A DNA stretch of 64,000 nucleotides from Planobispora longispora (GTDB lineage Bacteria > Actinomycetota > Actinomycetes > Streptosporangiales > Streptosporangiaceae): NCBI RefSeq assembly GCF_016863135.1, contig NZ_BOOH01000049.1, positions 1 through 64,000 on the forward strand, in the 5' to 3' direction. Shown piece after piece: positions 16,274-25,080 of this stretch. The position numbers and the translations under genes are program-made. Every line of letters begins with the position of its first letter. Position 1 is the stretch's first letter. The notes below the pieces were generated by a model. That model was not told the origin of the DNA and ran no database searches. It saw nothing but the letters and a program-made list of their open reading frames with translations.

Positions 16274-18355
16274 TCAGCCGCAGCGGTAGAGGGACTGCCC
16301 GCTCTCCCGCCCGCCGTACTCCGACGGGGAGACCACGCCGCAGTTGGCCTGGACCCACGCGCTCACTTCGGAGTCGCCGCCGCCTCCGGGACCGCCCCGG
16401 CCGCCGCCGGGCATCACGTACGCGAGCTCGCCCGCCGAGACCAGCTCCCGCAGCCGGGCCACGGTCATCGCGGGGTCGCTCCCGGTGAAACCGCCCATCG
16501 CGATGACGGGCAGGCCGGTCGAGAGGATGATCGACGAGGCGCTCTGCGCGCTGCCCACCGCCACCAGCCAGGTCGCGCCGCCCCGGTTCGCCTTCAGGTA
16601 CTCGACCATCTGCTCGCTCACGGTCCCGCCGGGACCGCCCCGCATCGAGCCGCGGGCGCCGTCCGCGAACCCGCCGTCCGCCGGGGCGCCGTCCCCCTGA
16701 GGTCGCTCCGCCGTACCGGACGCGCCGTCCGCACCGTCCTGCCGCGTCCCACCGGGGAAAGCCCCGCCGGGAAAGCCCTCCCGGGTCCCGTCCGGCGTCC
16801 CGCCGGGGCCGCGCATGCCGCCGAAGCCGCCGCTCCCGGCCGGGCCCGCGGTCGGGTTGGTGCCGTTGACGGCCGAGCCCAGCGGGGTCAGGGCGTAGGC
16901 GGCGGGCCCGGCGAGCCCGGCGACCAGCCCGGCCACCAGGGCGACGGCGGCGATCCGCAGCTTCACCCGCCGCCCGATCCGCGCCGCGACCAGCGCCGCA
17001 GCGGCTGCCACGCTCGCTCCGGCCACCGCCCAGGCCAGCCAGGGCACGAACTCGGGGGTACGGCGCAGCACCGTGAACGCCCACGCCCCGGTGGCCGCGA
17101 TCCCCACCGGCAGCACCCACGCCCAGGCACGGGACTCCCGGTAGGCCCGCCACATCAGCACCCCGCCGATTCCGGTGAGGGCGGCGACGGCCGGGGCCAT
17201 CGCGGTGGAGTAATAGGGGTGGAACGTTCCACTGGAGAAGCTGAACACCACGTAGTGCACGGCCAGCCAGCCGCCCCACAGCCACAGGGCCACGCTCGCC
17301 CCGCGCGAATCCCCGCGGGCCGCCGGGGCGTCGTCCCCGGATGCCGCGGACGCCTCGGCCGGTCGGGGTCGGCGGGCGGTCAGGACGAGGCCGCAGACCA
17401 GAGCGAGGACCGCGAAGGGCAGGAGCCAGGAGATCTGCCCGGCCATGACGTCGTTGAAGAGGCGTCCCGCACCGGCCTCGCCGCCGAACCCTCCGCCGCG
17501 CCCCCCGCCGCCGAAGATCCGGCCGAGGCCGTTGTAGCCGATGACCAGGTCCCAGACGGAGTTGTCGGTGCTGCCGCCGATGTAGGGACGGTCGGAAGCG
17601 GGCCACAGGTCGACGATCAGCATCCACCACCCGCTGGAGACCGCCAGGGCCGCGCCCGCCGCGAGCAGCCGGCCGAACCGCCGGAGCACCGTGCCCGGGG
17701 CCATGGCCAGGTAGACCGGCGCGAGGGCGGGGACCACCAGGTACGCCTGGAGCATCTTGGTGGTGAAGGCCAGGCCGACGAAGACCGCGGAGATCACCAG
17801 GCTGCGGGTCCGGCCGTCGCGCACGGCCTGCAGGCAGAACCATCCGGCCAGCACCAGCAGCAGCACCAGGAGGGTGTCGGGGTTGTTGTCCCGGTTGATG
17901 GCGACGGTGATCGGGGTCAGCGTCATCACCAGCGCGGCCACCAGCCCGGCGGCGTGTCCCGCCGTCCCCGGCAGCGAGCGCCGTACGGCCGAGTGGACCA
18001 CGGCGACGGCCGCGACGCCCGCGGCGGCCTGGGGCAGGAGCATGCTCCACGTCCCGAACCCGAAGATCCTGGCCGACAGCGCCATCACCCACAGCGCCAT
18101 GGGCGGCTTGTCCACGGTGATGAACGATCCCGCGTCCAGGGAGCCGAAGAAGAACGCCTTCCAGCTCTGGGCGCCGGACAGGACGGCGGCGGCGTAGTAG
18201 TCGTTGGCGTGGCCGTTGTTCCCGAGCGCCCAGGTGTAGAGCACCGCGGCCAGCGCCAGGACCGCCCAGAACGCCGGGCGGGCCCAGCGCGGGGCCGCGG
18301 AGGCCGGGGCCGGGGCCGGGGACGGGGCCGGGGCCGGGGAGATAGGGGCGGTCAT
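16274..18355 (-). CDS. Membrane glycosyltransferase, GT39/ArnT-like
   Basis: A 693-residue polytopic membrane protein using a lipid-linked sugar donor. After an Ala/Pro-rich cytosolic start comes a helix (FWAVLALAAVLYTWALG), then the external loop SLDAGSFITVDKPPMALWVM, whose acidic residue before the KPP motif is the family's catalytic signature. About ten further hydrophobic segments follow. The C-terminal third is a Gly/Ser-rich extracellular part (FGGMRGPGG region) ending in a small folded domain (GATWLVAVGSAQSASSIILSTGLPVIAMGGFTGSDP). Its ATG overlaps the stop of the preceding gene by ATGA, so both are translationally coupled. Together they would make a polyprenyl-phosphate sugar and transfer it to a cell-surface acceptor. 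Confidence 0.85.
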   Translation of the reverse strand: MTAPISPAPAPSPAPAPASAAPRWARPAFWAVLALAAVLYTWALGNNGHANDYYAAAVLSGAQSWKAFFFGSLDAGSFITVDKPPMALWVMALSARIFGFGTWSMLLPQAAAGVAAVAVVHSAVRRSLPGTAGHAAGLVAALVMTLTPITVAINRDNNPDTLLVLLLVLAGWFCLQAVRDGRTRSLVISAVFVGLAFTTKMLQAYLVVPALAPVYLAMAPGTVLRRFGRLLAAGAALAVSSGWWMLIVDLWPASDRPYIGGSTDNSVWDLVIGYNGLGRIFGGGGRGGGFGGEAGAGRLFNDVMAGQISWLLPFAVLALVCGLVLTARRPRPAEASAASGDDAPAARGDSRGASVALWLWGGWLAVHYVVFSFSSGTFHPYYSTAMAPAVAALTGIGGVLMWRAYRESRAWAWVLPVGIAATGAWAFTVLRRTPEFVPWLAWAVAGASVAAAAALVAARIGRRVKLRIAAVALVAGLVAGLAGPAAYALTPLGSAVNGTNPTAGPAGSGGFGGMRGPGGTPDGTREGFPGGAFPGGTRQDGADGASGTAERPQGDGAPADGGFADGARGSMRGGPGGTVSEQMVEYLKANRGGATWLVAVGSAQSASSIILSTGLPVIAMGGFTGSDPAMTVARLRELVSAGELAYVMPGGGRGGPGGGGDSEVSAWVQANCGVVSPSEYGGRESGQSLYRCG

Positions 18356-19548
18356 CGCGCGGGCCCCTTCACCCGGCGCGGGTTGAAGACCCAGCCGCGC
18401 AGCAGCAGGAAGCGCACCAGGGTGGCCAGGGCGTTGGCGGCGATGACCGCGGCGACCTCGGCGGCCGTGGACGCGCCGGGGGCCAGCGAGTTCAGCAGGG
18501 CCAGCCCTCCGGTGCTCAGCGCCAGGCCGATGAGGAAGGCCAGGCCGCCTTCGAGCTGCTGGCGCAGGGCTCCCGCGCGGCCGGTGACGCCGAAGGTGAA
18601 GCGCCGGTTGGCCGCGGTGTTGGCGACCGCGGTGATGAACAGGGCCAGGGCGTTGGCCATCACGGCGGGCGTCAGCAGCCGCAGGAACATGAACAGGCCC
18701 AGGTGGGCCAGGGTGCTGATCACGCCGATGACCGCGAAGCTGGGCAGCTGGCGGGCCATGCCGGCCGGGAGCCGGGCGTCGCGCACGCGCGGCGGGATCG
18801 GGATCCCCGCCGGACCCGAGAGGGTCTTGCGCGCCACACGGGCCATGCCCTTCAGGTCGTCCTTGATGGTCTTGACGATGTCCACCCGGCTGTCGGGATC
18901 GTCCACCCAGTCCACCGGGACCTCGTGGATGCGCAGCCCGTGCCGCTCGGCGAGCAGCAGCAGCTCGGTGTCGAAGAACCACTCCTCGTCCTCGACCGCC
19001 GGGAGCAGCGCCTGGGCGATCTCCGTACGGACCGCCTTGAACCCGCACTGGGCGTCGGAGAAGCCCGCGCCCATCGTGGAACGGAGCAGCAGGTTGTAGG
19101 TGCGGGAGATGAACTCCCGTCTGGGCCCGCGCACCACGTTCGCGTTCCGGGACAGGCGGGTGCCGATGGCCAGGTCGCTGTGGCCGGACAGCAGCGGGGC
19201 CACCAGCGGCAGGAACGCGTCCAGGTCGGTGGACAGGTCCACGTCCATGTAACTGACCACGTCGGCGTCGCTGCCGGACCAGACCCGGCGCAGCGCCCGG
19301 CCCCGCCCCTTGGCCTCCAGGTGGACGGCCCGCACGTGCGGCAGCCGCTCGCTCAGCTCCACGGCGATCGGCCAGGTCGCGTCGGTGCTGGCGTTGTCGG
19401 CGATCGTGATGCGGAAGCCGTACGGGAACGTGGTGGCGAGGTAGGAGTGCAGGCGCCGGACGCTCTCGGCGAGCACCCGCTGCTCGTTGTGGACCGGGAT
19501 CACAACCTCGACCAGCCGAGTGCGTGCCGGCGCCGTCAGCTGGTTCAT
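18352..19548 (-). CDS. Fused GT2 polyprenyl-phosphate glycosyltransferase and GtrA membrane protein
   Basis: A 398-residue bifunctional protein. Residues ~10-235 form a DPM1-like GT2 domain: VEVVIPVHNEQRVL, ADNASTDATW, the DxD motif SYMDVDLSTD, and DAQCGFKAVR. It would transfer a sugar from a nucleotide donor to a polyprenyl phosphate. Residues ~265-385 are a GtrA domain with four membrane helices (FAVIGVISTLAHLGLFMFL and ANRRFTFG), thought to flip or deliver the lipid-linked sugar. The ATG has GGGGAGCAGA ahead of it. It is first in a two-gene unit with the GT39 enzyme, which is the expected acceptor-side partner. The sugar identity is unknown. Confidence 0.9.
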   Translation of the reverse strand: MNQLTAPARTRLVEVVIPVHNEQRVLAESVRRLHSYLATTFPYGFRITIADNASTDATWPIAVELSERLPHVRAVHLEAKGRGRALRRVWSGSDADVVSYMDVDLSTDLDAFLPLVAPLLSGHSDLAIGTRLSRNANVVRGPRREFISRTYNLLLRSTMGAGFSDAQCGFKAVRTEIAQALLPAVEDEEWFFDTELLLLAERHGLRIHEVPVDWVDDPDSRVDIVKTIKDDLKGMARVARKTLSGPAGIPIPPRVRDARLPAGMARQLPSFAVIGVISTLAHLGLFMFLRLLTPAVMANALALFITAVANTAANRRFTFGVTGRAGALRQQLEGGLAFLIGLALSTGGLALLNSLAPGASTAAEVAAVIAANALATLVRFLLLRGWVFNPRRVKGPAR

Positions 19549-19847
19549 TCTGCTCCCCGTGGATCGTGGCTCTGATCTGTCATGGCCTCAGGTTCGGCAA
19601 GCGGTCTTGGGCGATCCTAAGGCGATCATTAACACAGGGTGAGAAAACCGAGATTTCCTGATTTATCACTCGATCCGGGGAGCCCTGACGGCCGGAGGGC
19701 TCCCGGCGATCACACCCGCCCCGGCTCCATGACCGGGCCGACCCCGGTGAGGCGCTCGGACACCTGCCGCAGGCGGGCTTGAGTGCGGATGTCGTGCGAG
19801 GCGGAGCTTGAGGCGACACGGACGGGGAGCCCTTGAACCGGAACAAG

Positions 19848-19903
19848 CGTCCCGTTTAATATGCGGGACGGACGTCCCGGTTGTCTGCCGGGAACGCGGG
19901 ACG
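19848..19903. repeat. Cluster of four CGTCCCG inverted elements in a 409-base gene-free region
   Basis: CGTCCCG occurs at 19848-19854 and 19873-19879 and its complement at 19864-19870 and 19897-19903, making two facing pairs. The first pair encloses TTTAATATG, which includes a -10-like TAATAT. The second forms a stronger stem (TCCCGG...CCGGGA). The rest of 19549-19957, between the glycosyltransferase start and the histidine kinase stop, shows no gene; near 19620-19640 the direct repeat GATCGCC/GATCCT lies just ahead of the glycosyltransferase ribosome site. Confidence 0.5.
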
Positions 19904-19957
19904 CGATCAACCCGCCGTGGCCGTACCTCGCCCGCGCCCTTCCCCCCCACCGGCGTG

Positions 19958-21487
19958 TCAGCGCGCGACCGCGGAGCCGGGCAGGCTCTCCGGGGCGACG
20001 GCCCCCGGAAGCCGCAGCCGGGCCAGGGCGCCCCCGCCCGGGGCGTTCTCCAGGACGGCCTCTCCCCCGGCGTCCCGTACGGCCTGCGCCACGATGGCCA
20101 GGCCCAGCCCGGACCCGGGCATGCCGCGGGCCGAGGACGACCGCCAGAAGCGGTCGAACACGTAGGACAGCTCGTCCCGCGCGATGCCGGGTCCGTGATC
20201 GCGGACGGTCAGCTCGCCGTCGCGGAGCCGGACGACCACGGGGCCCCGCCCACCGGGACCGCCGTCCCCCGCGCCCTCGTCCGCCGCGCTCTCCCCCGTC
20301 GAGCCGCCAGCCGAGCCGCCGGCCGGACCGTCGGCCGGGGCCCCGGAGAACTTCACCGCGTTGTCGAGCAGGTTGACCACGGCGCGCTCCAGGGCGGCCT
20401 GGTCTCCCCGGACGTACCAGGGCCGGAGGTCGACCTCGATCGGGATGCTCCCCGCGCGCAGCCTGGCCCGGTTCACCGCGGACTCGACCACCTCGTGGAA
20501 GGCGACCTCGGTGTGCGGCCCGTGCTCCTCCTCGCCGCGGGCCAGCTGGAGCAGGTCCCCGATCAGCGTGGACATCTCCTCGAACTGCGCCTTGAGGCTG
20601 CCCAGCAGCCGGTGCCGGGCGGCCGGGGCCAGCGGCCGGCCGGTGTTCTCGCTGCGCAGCAGCAGGTCGACGTTCGTCCGCAGGCTGGTGAGCGGCGTGC
20701 GCAGCTCGTGCCCCGCGTCGGCGATCAGCCGGCGCTGCCGCTCGCGGGACCCGGCCAGCGCGGCGGTCATCGCGTTGAAGGAGGTGCCGAGCCTGACGAT
20801 CTCGTCGGTGCCCTCGACCGGGATCCGGGTGCCGAGGTCCTCGGTCCTGGCGATGTGCTCCACCGCCCCGGTCAACCGCTCCACCGGCCGCAGCGTCGTA
20901 CGGGCGATGAGCCTGCCGGCCGTCGCGGCGCCCACCACGCCGAGCCCGGCGACCCCGGCGAGGATCCCGGCCAGCCCGGTCAGCGTGGTCTTGAACTCTC
21001 CCAGCTCGCGGGCCTCCATCACCGCGTAGCCCGACCCGATGGAGCGGGTCGTCACCCGCACCTCGGCCCCGTCCGCGGTCACCCCGTCCCGGCGCGCGCG
21101 CGTGCCCTTCGGCGCCTTCGCCAGGGCGAGGTCCTCCGCGACGACCTTGATGGCGGTGTCGCCGACGGCGCACACCGTCCCCTGCGCGTCGACCAGCTGG
21201 ATCGGCGGGAAGTTCGGCGGCAGCCCGGGCGGGAGAGCCCGGTCGTCCGCCCGCGGGCGGACGCCGTCCGGCACGGGGACGTCGCCGATCGCGGCGTCCC
21301 CGAGGCAGTGGCCGGCGACCCACTCGATCTGCCCTCGCCTGGAGCCCTCCAGGGAACGGTCCACCTGGTCCAGCAGCGCCTTGCGCACGATGAACCAGCA
21401 GGCCCCCGCGCACACCGCGATCGCCACGGCCACGGCCACCGCGACCAGCACGGTCAGCCGCGAGCGCAGGGAGCGGCGGCCCCTCAC
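19958..21487 (-). CDS. Sensor histidine kinase with HAMP domain
   Basis: A 509-residue OmpR-type sensor. A membrane helix ([24 protein letters not shown]) near residues 11-34 is followed by an external sensor region of about 145 residues. A second helix ([22 protein letters not shown]) leads into HAMP. The phosphoacceptor box [15 protein letters not shown] places the histidine at about residue 260. The ATPase domain has [10 protein letters not shown] (N box), [12 protein letters not shown] (G1), VFDRFWRSS (F) and GSGLGLAIV (G2), with a Gly/Ala-rich insert between N and G1. Its GTG overlaps the response-regulator stop (GTGA), giving coupled translation. The stimulus cannot be read from the sensor region. 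Confidence 0.92.
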   Translation of the reverse strand: MRGRRSLRSRLTVLVAVAVAVAIAVCAGACWFIVRKALLDQVDRSLEGSRRGQIEWVAGHCLGDAAIGDVPVPDGVRPRADDRALPPGLPPNFPPIQLVDAQGTVCAVGDTAIKVVAEDLALAKAPKGTRARRDGVTADGAEVRVTTRSIGSGYAVMEARELGEFKTTLTGLAGILAGVAGLGVVGAATAGRLIARTTLRPVERLTGAVEHIARTEDLGTRIPVEGTDEIVRLGTSFNAMTAALAGSRERQRRLIADAGHELRTPLTSLRTNVDLLLRSENTGRPLAPAARHRLLGSLKAQFEEMSTLIGDLLQLARGEEEHGPHTEVAFHEVVESAVNRARLRAGSIPIEVDLRPWYVRGDQAALERAVVNLLDNAVKFSGAPADGPAGGSAGGSTGESAADEGAGDGGPGGRGPVVVRLRDGELTVRDHGPGIARDELSYVFDRFWRSSSARGMPGSGLGLAIVAQAVRDAGGEAVLENAPGGGALARLRLPGAVAPESLPGSAVAR

Positions 21488-22191
21488 GGGGTGTTCCGCA
21501 ACACGTAACCGACGCCGCGGACGGTGTGGATCAGCCGCGAGAACCCGGAGACCTCGGTCTTGCGGCGCAGGTACATGATGTAGACGTCCAGGGAGTTGGA
21601 CGACGGCTCGAAGTCGAAGCCCCACACCTCGCTGAGGATCTGCTCGCGGGCGAGCACCTGGCGGGGGTGGACCATGAACAGCTCCAGCAGCAGATACTCG
21701 GTCCGGGTGAGCTCCAGCGGGACGCCCGCCCGGGTGACCTCCCGGGCCGCGACGTCCATCCGCAGGTCGCCGAAGGCCAGCACGTCGGACTCCTCCGACG
21801 CCGGGGCGGCCATGGCGCCGCGCCGCAGCAGCGCCCGCACCCGGGCCAGCAGCTCGTCCAGCTCGAACGGCTTGACCAGGTAGTCGTCGGCCCCCGCGTC
21901 CAGCCCCGACACCCGGTCGCCCACGGCGTCGCGGGCGGTCAGCATGAGCACCGGCACCCGGTTCCCCGCGGCGCGGAGCCTGCGGCAGGCGGTCAGCCCG
22001 TCCAGCCGGGGCATCATCACATCGAGCAGCACCAGCTCGTACGGCTCCCGCTCCAGGGCCTCCAGCGCGGCCTGCCCGTCGACGGCCAGGCCGACCCGGT
22101 ACCCCTCGAACTCCAGGCTGTTCTGCAGCGCTTCCCTGAGCGCGGGCTCGTCGTCCACGACCAGCACACGCGCCGTCTCGCCCTCACCCAT
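21484..22191 (-). CDS. OmpR-family response regulator
   Basis: A 235-residue two-domain regulator. The receiver has the acidic pocket VVDDEP at 11-16, phosphoacceptor D57 in LVLLDVMMP, the T of MLTARD at about 85 and K107 in LVKPFE. The winged-helix DNA-binding domain starts near residue 140 ([28 protein letters not shown]) and ends with [11 protein letters not shown]-type and [11 protein letters not shown] blocks. The sequence is complete. I choose the ATG at 22191 behind GGTGGGGG; the ATG at 22215 would add eight residues and lies within the inverted repeat at 22210-22230, a likely autoregulatory site. It is co-transcribed with the sensor kinase. Confidence 0.92.
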   Translation of the reverse strand: MGEGETARVLVVDDEPALREALQNSLEFEGYRVGLAVDGQAALEALEREPYELVLLDVMMPRLDGLTACRRLRAAGNRVPVLMLTARDAVGDRVSGLDAGADDYLVKPFELDELLARVRALLRRGAMAAPASEESDVLAFGDLRMDVAAREVTRAGVPLELTRTEYLLLELFMVHPRQVLAREQILSEVWGFDFEPSSNSLDVYIMYLRRKTEVSGFSRLIHTVRGVGYVLRNTP

Positions 22192-22209
22192 GCCCCCACC
22201 GTAAGCACC

Positions 22210-22230
22210 CTTCATGAGAGCCTCATGAAG
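22210..22230. promoter_or_regulatory. Perfect inverted repeat ahead of the response regulator
   Basis: CTTCATGAG, three bases, then CTCATGAAG: a perfect 9-bp dyad 19 bases upstream of the response-regulator start. Position and shape suit a dimeric OmpR-type regulator controlling its own operon. Confidence 0.5.
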
Positions 22231-22304
22231 GGCCCCGTGCGTTTCCCTGAGAACGCTCACCTGGAATATGCACGGACGCGTGACGTCCCCGGCCGCCCGG
22301 ATGT

Positions 22305-23825
22305 TCAGGCCCCGCCCAGCACCGCCATGGCGGCGTTGTGACCGGGGATGCCGCTGACGCCGCCGCCGCGGCGGGCGCCCGCCCCGCACAGCAGGATCCG
22401 CTCGTGGCCGGTCTCCACGCCCCACGCGCCGGGCTCGCCGAACGGCCACGACAGGTCGCGGTGGAAGATGTGCCCGCCGGGCAGGCCCGCCTCGTCCTCC
22501 AGGTCCACGGGGGTCTTGGCCTCCAGGCAGAGGCTGCCGTCCGGGGCGCGCAGCAGGCAGTCCTCGATCGGCTCGGCGAGGACCGCTTCCATCGAGGCGA
22601 GGGTCGCGCGCAGCGCCCTCTCGCGGGAGGCGGCGGGGTCTTCGCGGAACAGGCGGGCGGGCATGTGCAGGCCGAACAGCGTCATCGTCTGCGCCCCGGC
22701 CGCGCGCAGGTCCGGCCCCAGGATCGACGGGTCCGTCAGCGAGTGGCAGTAGACCTCGGCCGGGGGCAGAGCCGGGATCTCCCCCCGCGCGGCCTCGGCG
22801 TGCGCGCGGGCCAGCTGGTCGCGGCCCTCGTTGATGTGGAAGGTCCCGCTGAAGGCCGCCGCCGGGTCGACGTCCGGATCCTTCAACCGGGGCAGCCGGG
22901 ACAGCACCATGTTGACCTTGAGCTGGGCGCCCTCGGGCACGGTTTCCTCCGCGCCCAGCAGCCGGGCCAGTACGGCGGGCGGCACGTTGGCCAGCACCCG
23001 CTCCCCGGTGACCGCGTGCTCCCCGGCCGCGTCGCGGAAGACGACCTCGCCCGACGGGTCGACCGCCACGGCCTCGGCGCCGGTCGCGATCTCGGCCCCG
23101 GCCGCCCGCGCGGCGTCCGCCAGGGCTCCGGAGACCGCGCCCATGCCGCCGACCGGGACGTTCCAGTCCCCGGTGCCGTCGCCGATCACGTGGTAGAGGA
23201 AGCACCGGTTGGCCAGCAGGTCGTCGCCGCACGGGTCGGCGAAGGTGCCGATGAGAGCGTCGGTGAGCACGACGCCGCGCACGGTGTCGTCGGCGAACCG
23301 CTCGTCCACGACCTCGCCGATCGGCCGCTCGAACAGCTCCCGCCAGGCCTCGCGGCCCACCAGGCCGCGCATCGCCGTACGGTCCGCGAGGGGTTCCAGC
23401 AGCGTCGGCGCGACCGCCGCCGCCACCCGCGCGGTCATCGCGTAGAACCGGCGCCAGGCGTCGAGGTCGGCGGTGCCGCCGGTGACCCGGGCGAACGACG
23501 CGGCGGTGCGGGCGGCGTCGTCGTTGTCCACCAGCAGCCCGGTCCCGCCCACCGGCGTGTAGGAGGCGTACCGGCGGCGGCGCAGCTCCACGCCGAGCCC
23601 CAGATCTTTGACGATCTTGGATGGCAGCAGGCTGACCAGGTAGGAGTAGCGCGAGAGCCGGGCGTCCACCCCGGGGAAGGCCCGGGCCGAGACGGCCAGG
23701 CCCCCGGTGTGGTCCAGGCGTTCCAGGACGAGGACCCGGCGGCCGGCGCGGGCGAGGTAGGCGGCGGCGACCAGGCCGTTGTGGCCGCCTCCGATGATCA
23801 CAGCGTCATAGCGGGAACGGAGCAT
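22305..23825 (-). CDS. FAD-dependent oxidoreductase, phytoene-dehydrogenase/CrtI-like
   Basis: A 506-residue flavoprotein. The N-terminal Rossmann motif [29 protein letters not shown] occupies residues ~7-35. The C-terminus has the second FAD block [23 protein letters not shown]. The middle carries [24 protein letters not shown], the region that forms the substrate cavity in phytoene desaturase and retinol-saturase relatives. No other carotenoid gene is near, so the substrate is not evident and an amine-oxidase-like or lipid role is equally possible. Start chosen at ATG 23825; no strong ribosome site precedes it. About 110 bases separate it from the response-regulator operon on the same strand. 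Confidence 0.85.
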   Translation of the reverse strand: MLRSRYDAVIIGGGHNGLVAAAYLARAGRRVLVLERLDHTGGLAVSARAFPGVDARLSRYSYLVSLLPSKIVKDLGLGVELRRRRYASYTPVGGTGLLVDNDDAARTAASFARVTGGTADLDAWRRFYAMTARVAAAVAPTLLEPLADRTAMRGLVGREAWRELFERPIGEVVDERFADDTVRGVVLTDALIGTFADPCGDDLLANRCFLYHVIGDGTGDWNVPVGGMGAVSGALADAARAAGAEIATGAEAVAVDPSGEVVFRDAAGEHAVTGERVLANVPPAVLARLLGAEETVPEGAQLKVNMVLSRLPRLKDPDVDPAAAFSGTFHINEGRDQLARAHAEAARGEIPALPPAEVYCHSLTDPSILGPDLRAAGAQTMTLFGLHMPARLFREDPAASRERALRATLASMEAVLAEPIEDCLLRAPDGSLCLEAKTPVDLEDEAGLPGGHIFHRDLSWPFGEPGAWGVETGHERILLCGAGARRGGGVSGIPGHNAAMAVLGGA

Positions 23826-23873
23826 GGCGACATCCAGGGTGAGACGTACGGGGAGCCGGAGGGAGCCCGTGGG

Positions 23874-23936
23874 TCAGAGCCCGGTCTGCCAGTGCGGCTC
23901 GGGGCAGAGCACGCCTGGCGTCTCGATCGCCGCCAT
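23874..23936 (-). CDS. Possible 20-residue ORF ahead of the oxidoreductase gene
   Basis: A short ATG-to-TGA frame ending 48 bases before the oxidoreductase start. Its product would carry the motif GVLCPEPHWQ. The upstream GGGGTAGGGT is only a weak ribosome site, and a frame this short can occur by chance. It is recorded because nothing else explains this stretch; a leader-peptide role is conjecture. Confidence 0.2.
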   Translation of the reverse strand: MAAIETPGVLCPEPHWQTGL

Positions 23937-23975
23937 GCCCGGCACCCTACCCCGGCACGGCCGGCGGTTCCACAG

Positions 23976-24881
23976 TCACCGGGGTGAGGCGGCGAGGCTG
24001 ATGGCCAGCAGGGTCGCGGCGGGGCCGGTGGGAGTGCGTCCCCTACGCCAGATCGCGTGCAGGCGGCGCTCCAGATCGATGCCCTGGGTGGCCACCTCGA
24101 CCAGGCGACCGGTGGCCAGCTCCGCCTCGACGGCGTAGCCGCTGAGCACCGCCGGGGCGGCGCCCTCGCCCGCGGCGCCCTTGACCGCCGCGTTCGAGCC
24201 GAGCTCCAGCCGGGGGGCCGCCGCGTCGTGACCGGCCAGCGCCCGGTCCAGGGTCTCGCGCGTGCCGGACCCCCGCTCCCGGACCACCAGCGGGGTCGCG
24301 GCCAGCTCGGCGGCGAGCAGCGGGGTGCGGCGGCGCTCCCACCGATGGCCCGGCGCGACCACCACCACCAGGCGGTCGGTGGCCACCACCCGGGAGGCCA
24401 GCCCCTGCGGCACCGACGGCCCCTCCACGAACCCCAGCTCGATCCCCCCGACCTCCTCGCCGACCAGCCGGGCCACCTCCGCCGAGTTCTGCACGTCCAG
24501 CCCGACCTGCACCTGCGGCTCGCGGCTCTGCAACTCCCCCAGCCAGCGCGGCAGCAGGTACTCGGCCACGGTCATGCTGGCCGCGATGTGCAGGTGCGCC
24601 GCCCGTGCGTGCCGTACGGCCTGCGCCCCGCGCATCAGCTCCTCCGCCGCCGCCAGCACCTGCGCCGCCCAGGCCACGATCATCGTCCCCTGCGAGGTGA
24701 GCGTGGAGCCGCGGGGCGTGCGCTCCAGCAGCGACAGGCCGAGGCGGCGCTCCAGGAGCGCGATCCGCTTGCTCGCGGAGGGCTGGGCGATGCCCGCGGC
24801 CCGGGCGGCCTGTCCGAGACTGCCCAGGCGGTCGACGTCGACGAGCAGGCGGAGGGATTCCAGATCGGGCAGGCTAGTCAT
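23976..24881 (-). CDS. LysR-family regulator, divergent from a YeiH-type exporter
   Basis: A 301-residue LysR-type regulator. The helix-turn-helix spans residues ~8-65 (LRLLVDVDRLGSLGQAARAAGIAQPSASKRIALLERRLGL in family register). The effector domain begins near residue 95 (HLHIAASMTVAEYLLPRWLGEL) and resembles CysL/YeiE-type proteins. The closest neighbour, transcribed away, is a YeiH/UPF0324 membrane protein, the same pairing as yeiE-yeiH in enterobacteria, where the system concerns sulfite/sulfate stress. A perfect dyad overlaps its own start codon and should be its binding site. The effector is not known. Confidence 0.88.
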   Translation of the reverse strand: MTSLPDLESLRLLVDVDRLGSLGQAARAAGIAQPSASKRIALLERRLGLSLLERTPRGSTLTSQGTMIVAWAAQVLAAAEELMRGAQAVRHARAAHLHIAASMTVAEYLLPRWLGELQSREPQVQVGLDVQNSAEVARLVGEEVGGIELGFVEGPSVPQGLASRVVATDRLVVVVAPGHRWERRRTPLLAAELAATPLVVRERGSGTRETLDRALAGHDAAAPRLELGSNAAVKGAAGEGAAPAVLSGYAVEAELATGRLVEVATQGIDLERRLHAIWRRGRTPTGPAATLLAISLAASPR

Positions 24882-24897
24882 AGCCCTAGGCTATGAC
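24877..24897. promoter_or_regulatory. LysR-type box overlapping the lysR start codon
   Basis: GTCATAGCC, spacer CTA, then GGCTATGAC form a perfect 9-bp dyad. It contains a T-N11-A core (T24881 to A24893) as in LysR boxes, and it covers the ATG of the regulator at 24879-24881. It sits between lysR and the exporter gene. Confidence 0.6.
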
Positions 24898-25080
24898 CTG
24901 AGAGGGAGATGGCGTCTACCGGGCATGCGTCTCCCCGCGAACACTGCGCTCATGAGCGCTTTTCCCCCTTCCCGCCATCCGTGGCGGTGGCCGTCCCCTG
25001 CGGCACGGGCATGGGCTCGGGGGCGCCTGCCCAGCTGCTTCTCTCGCGGTACGGCGCCGCTTCCCTCACCGGCGGAAGGC

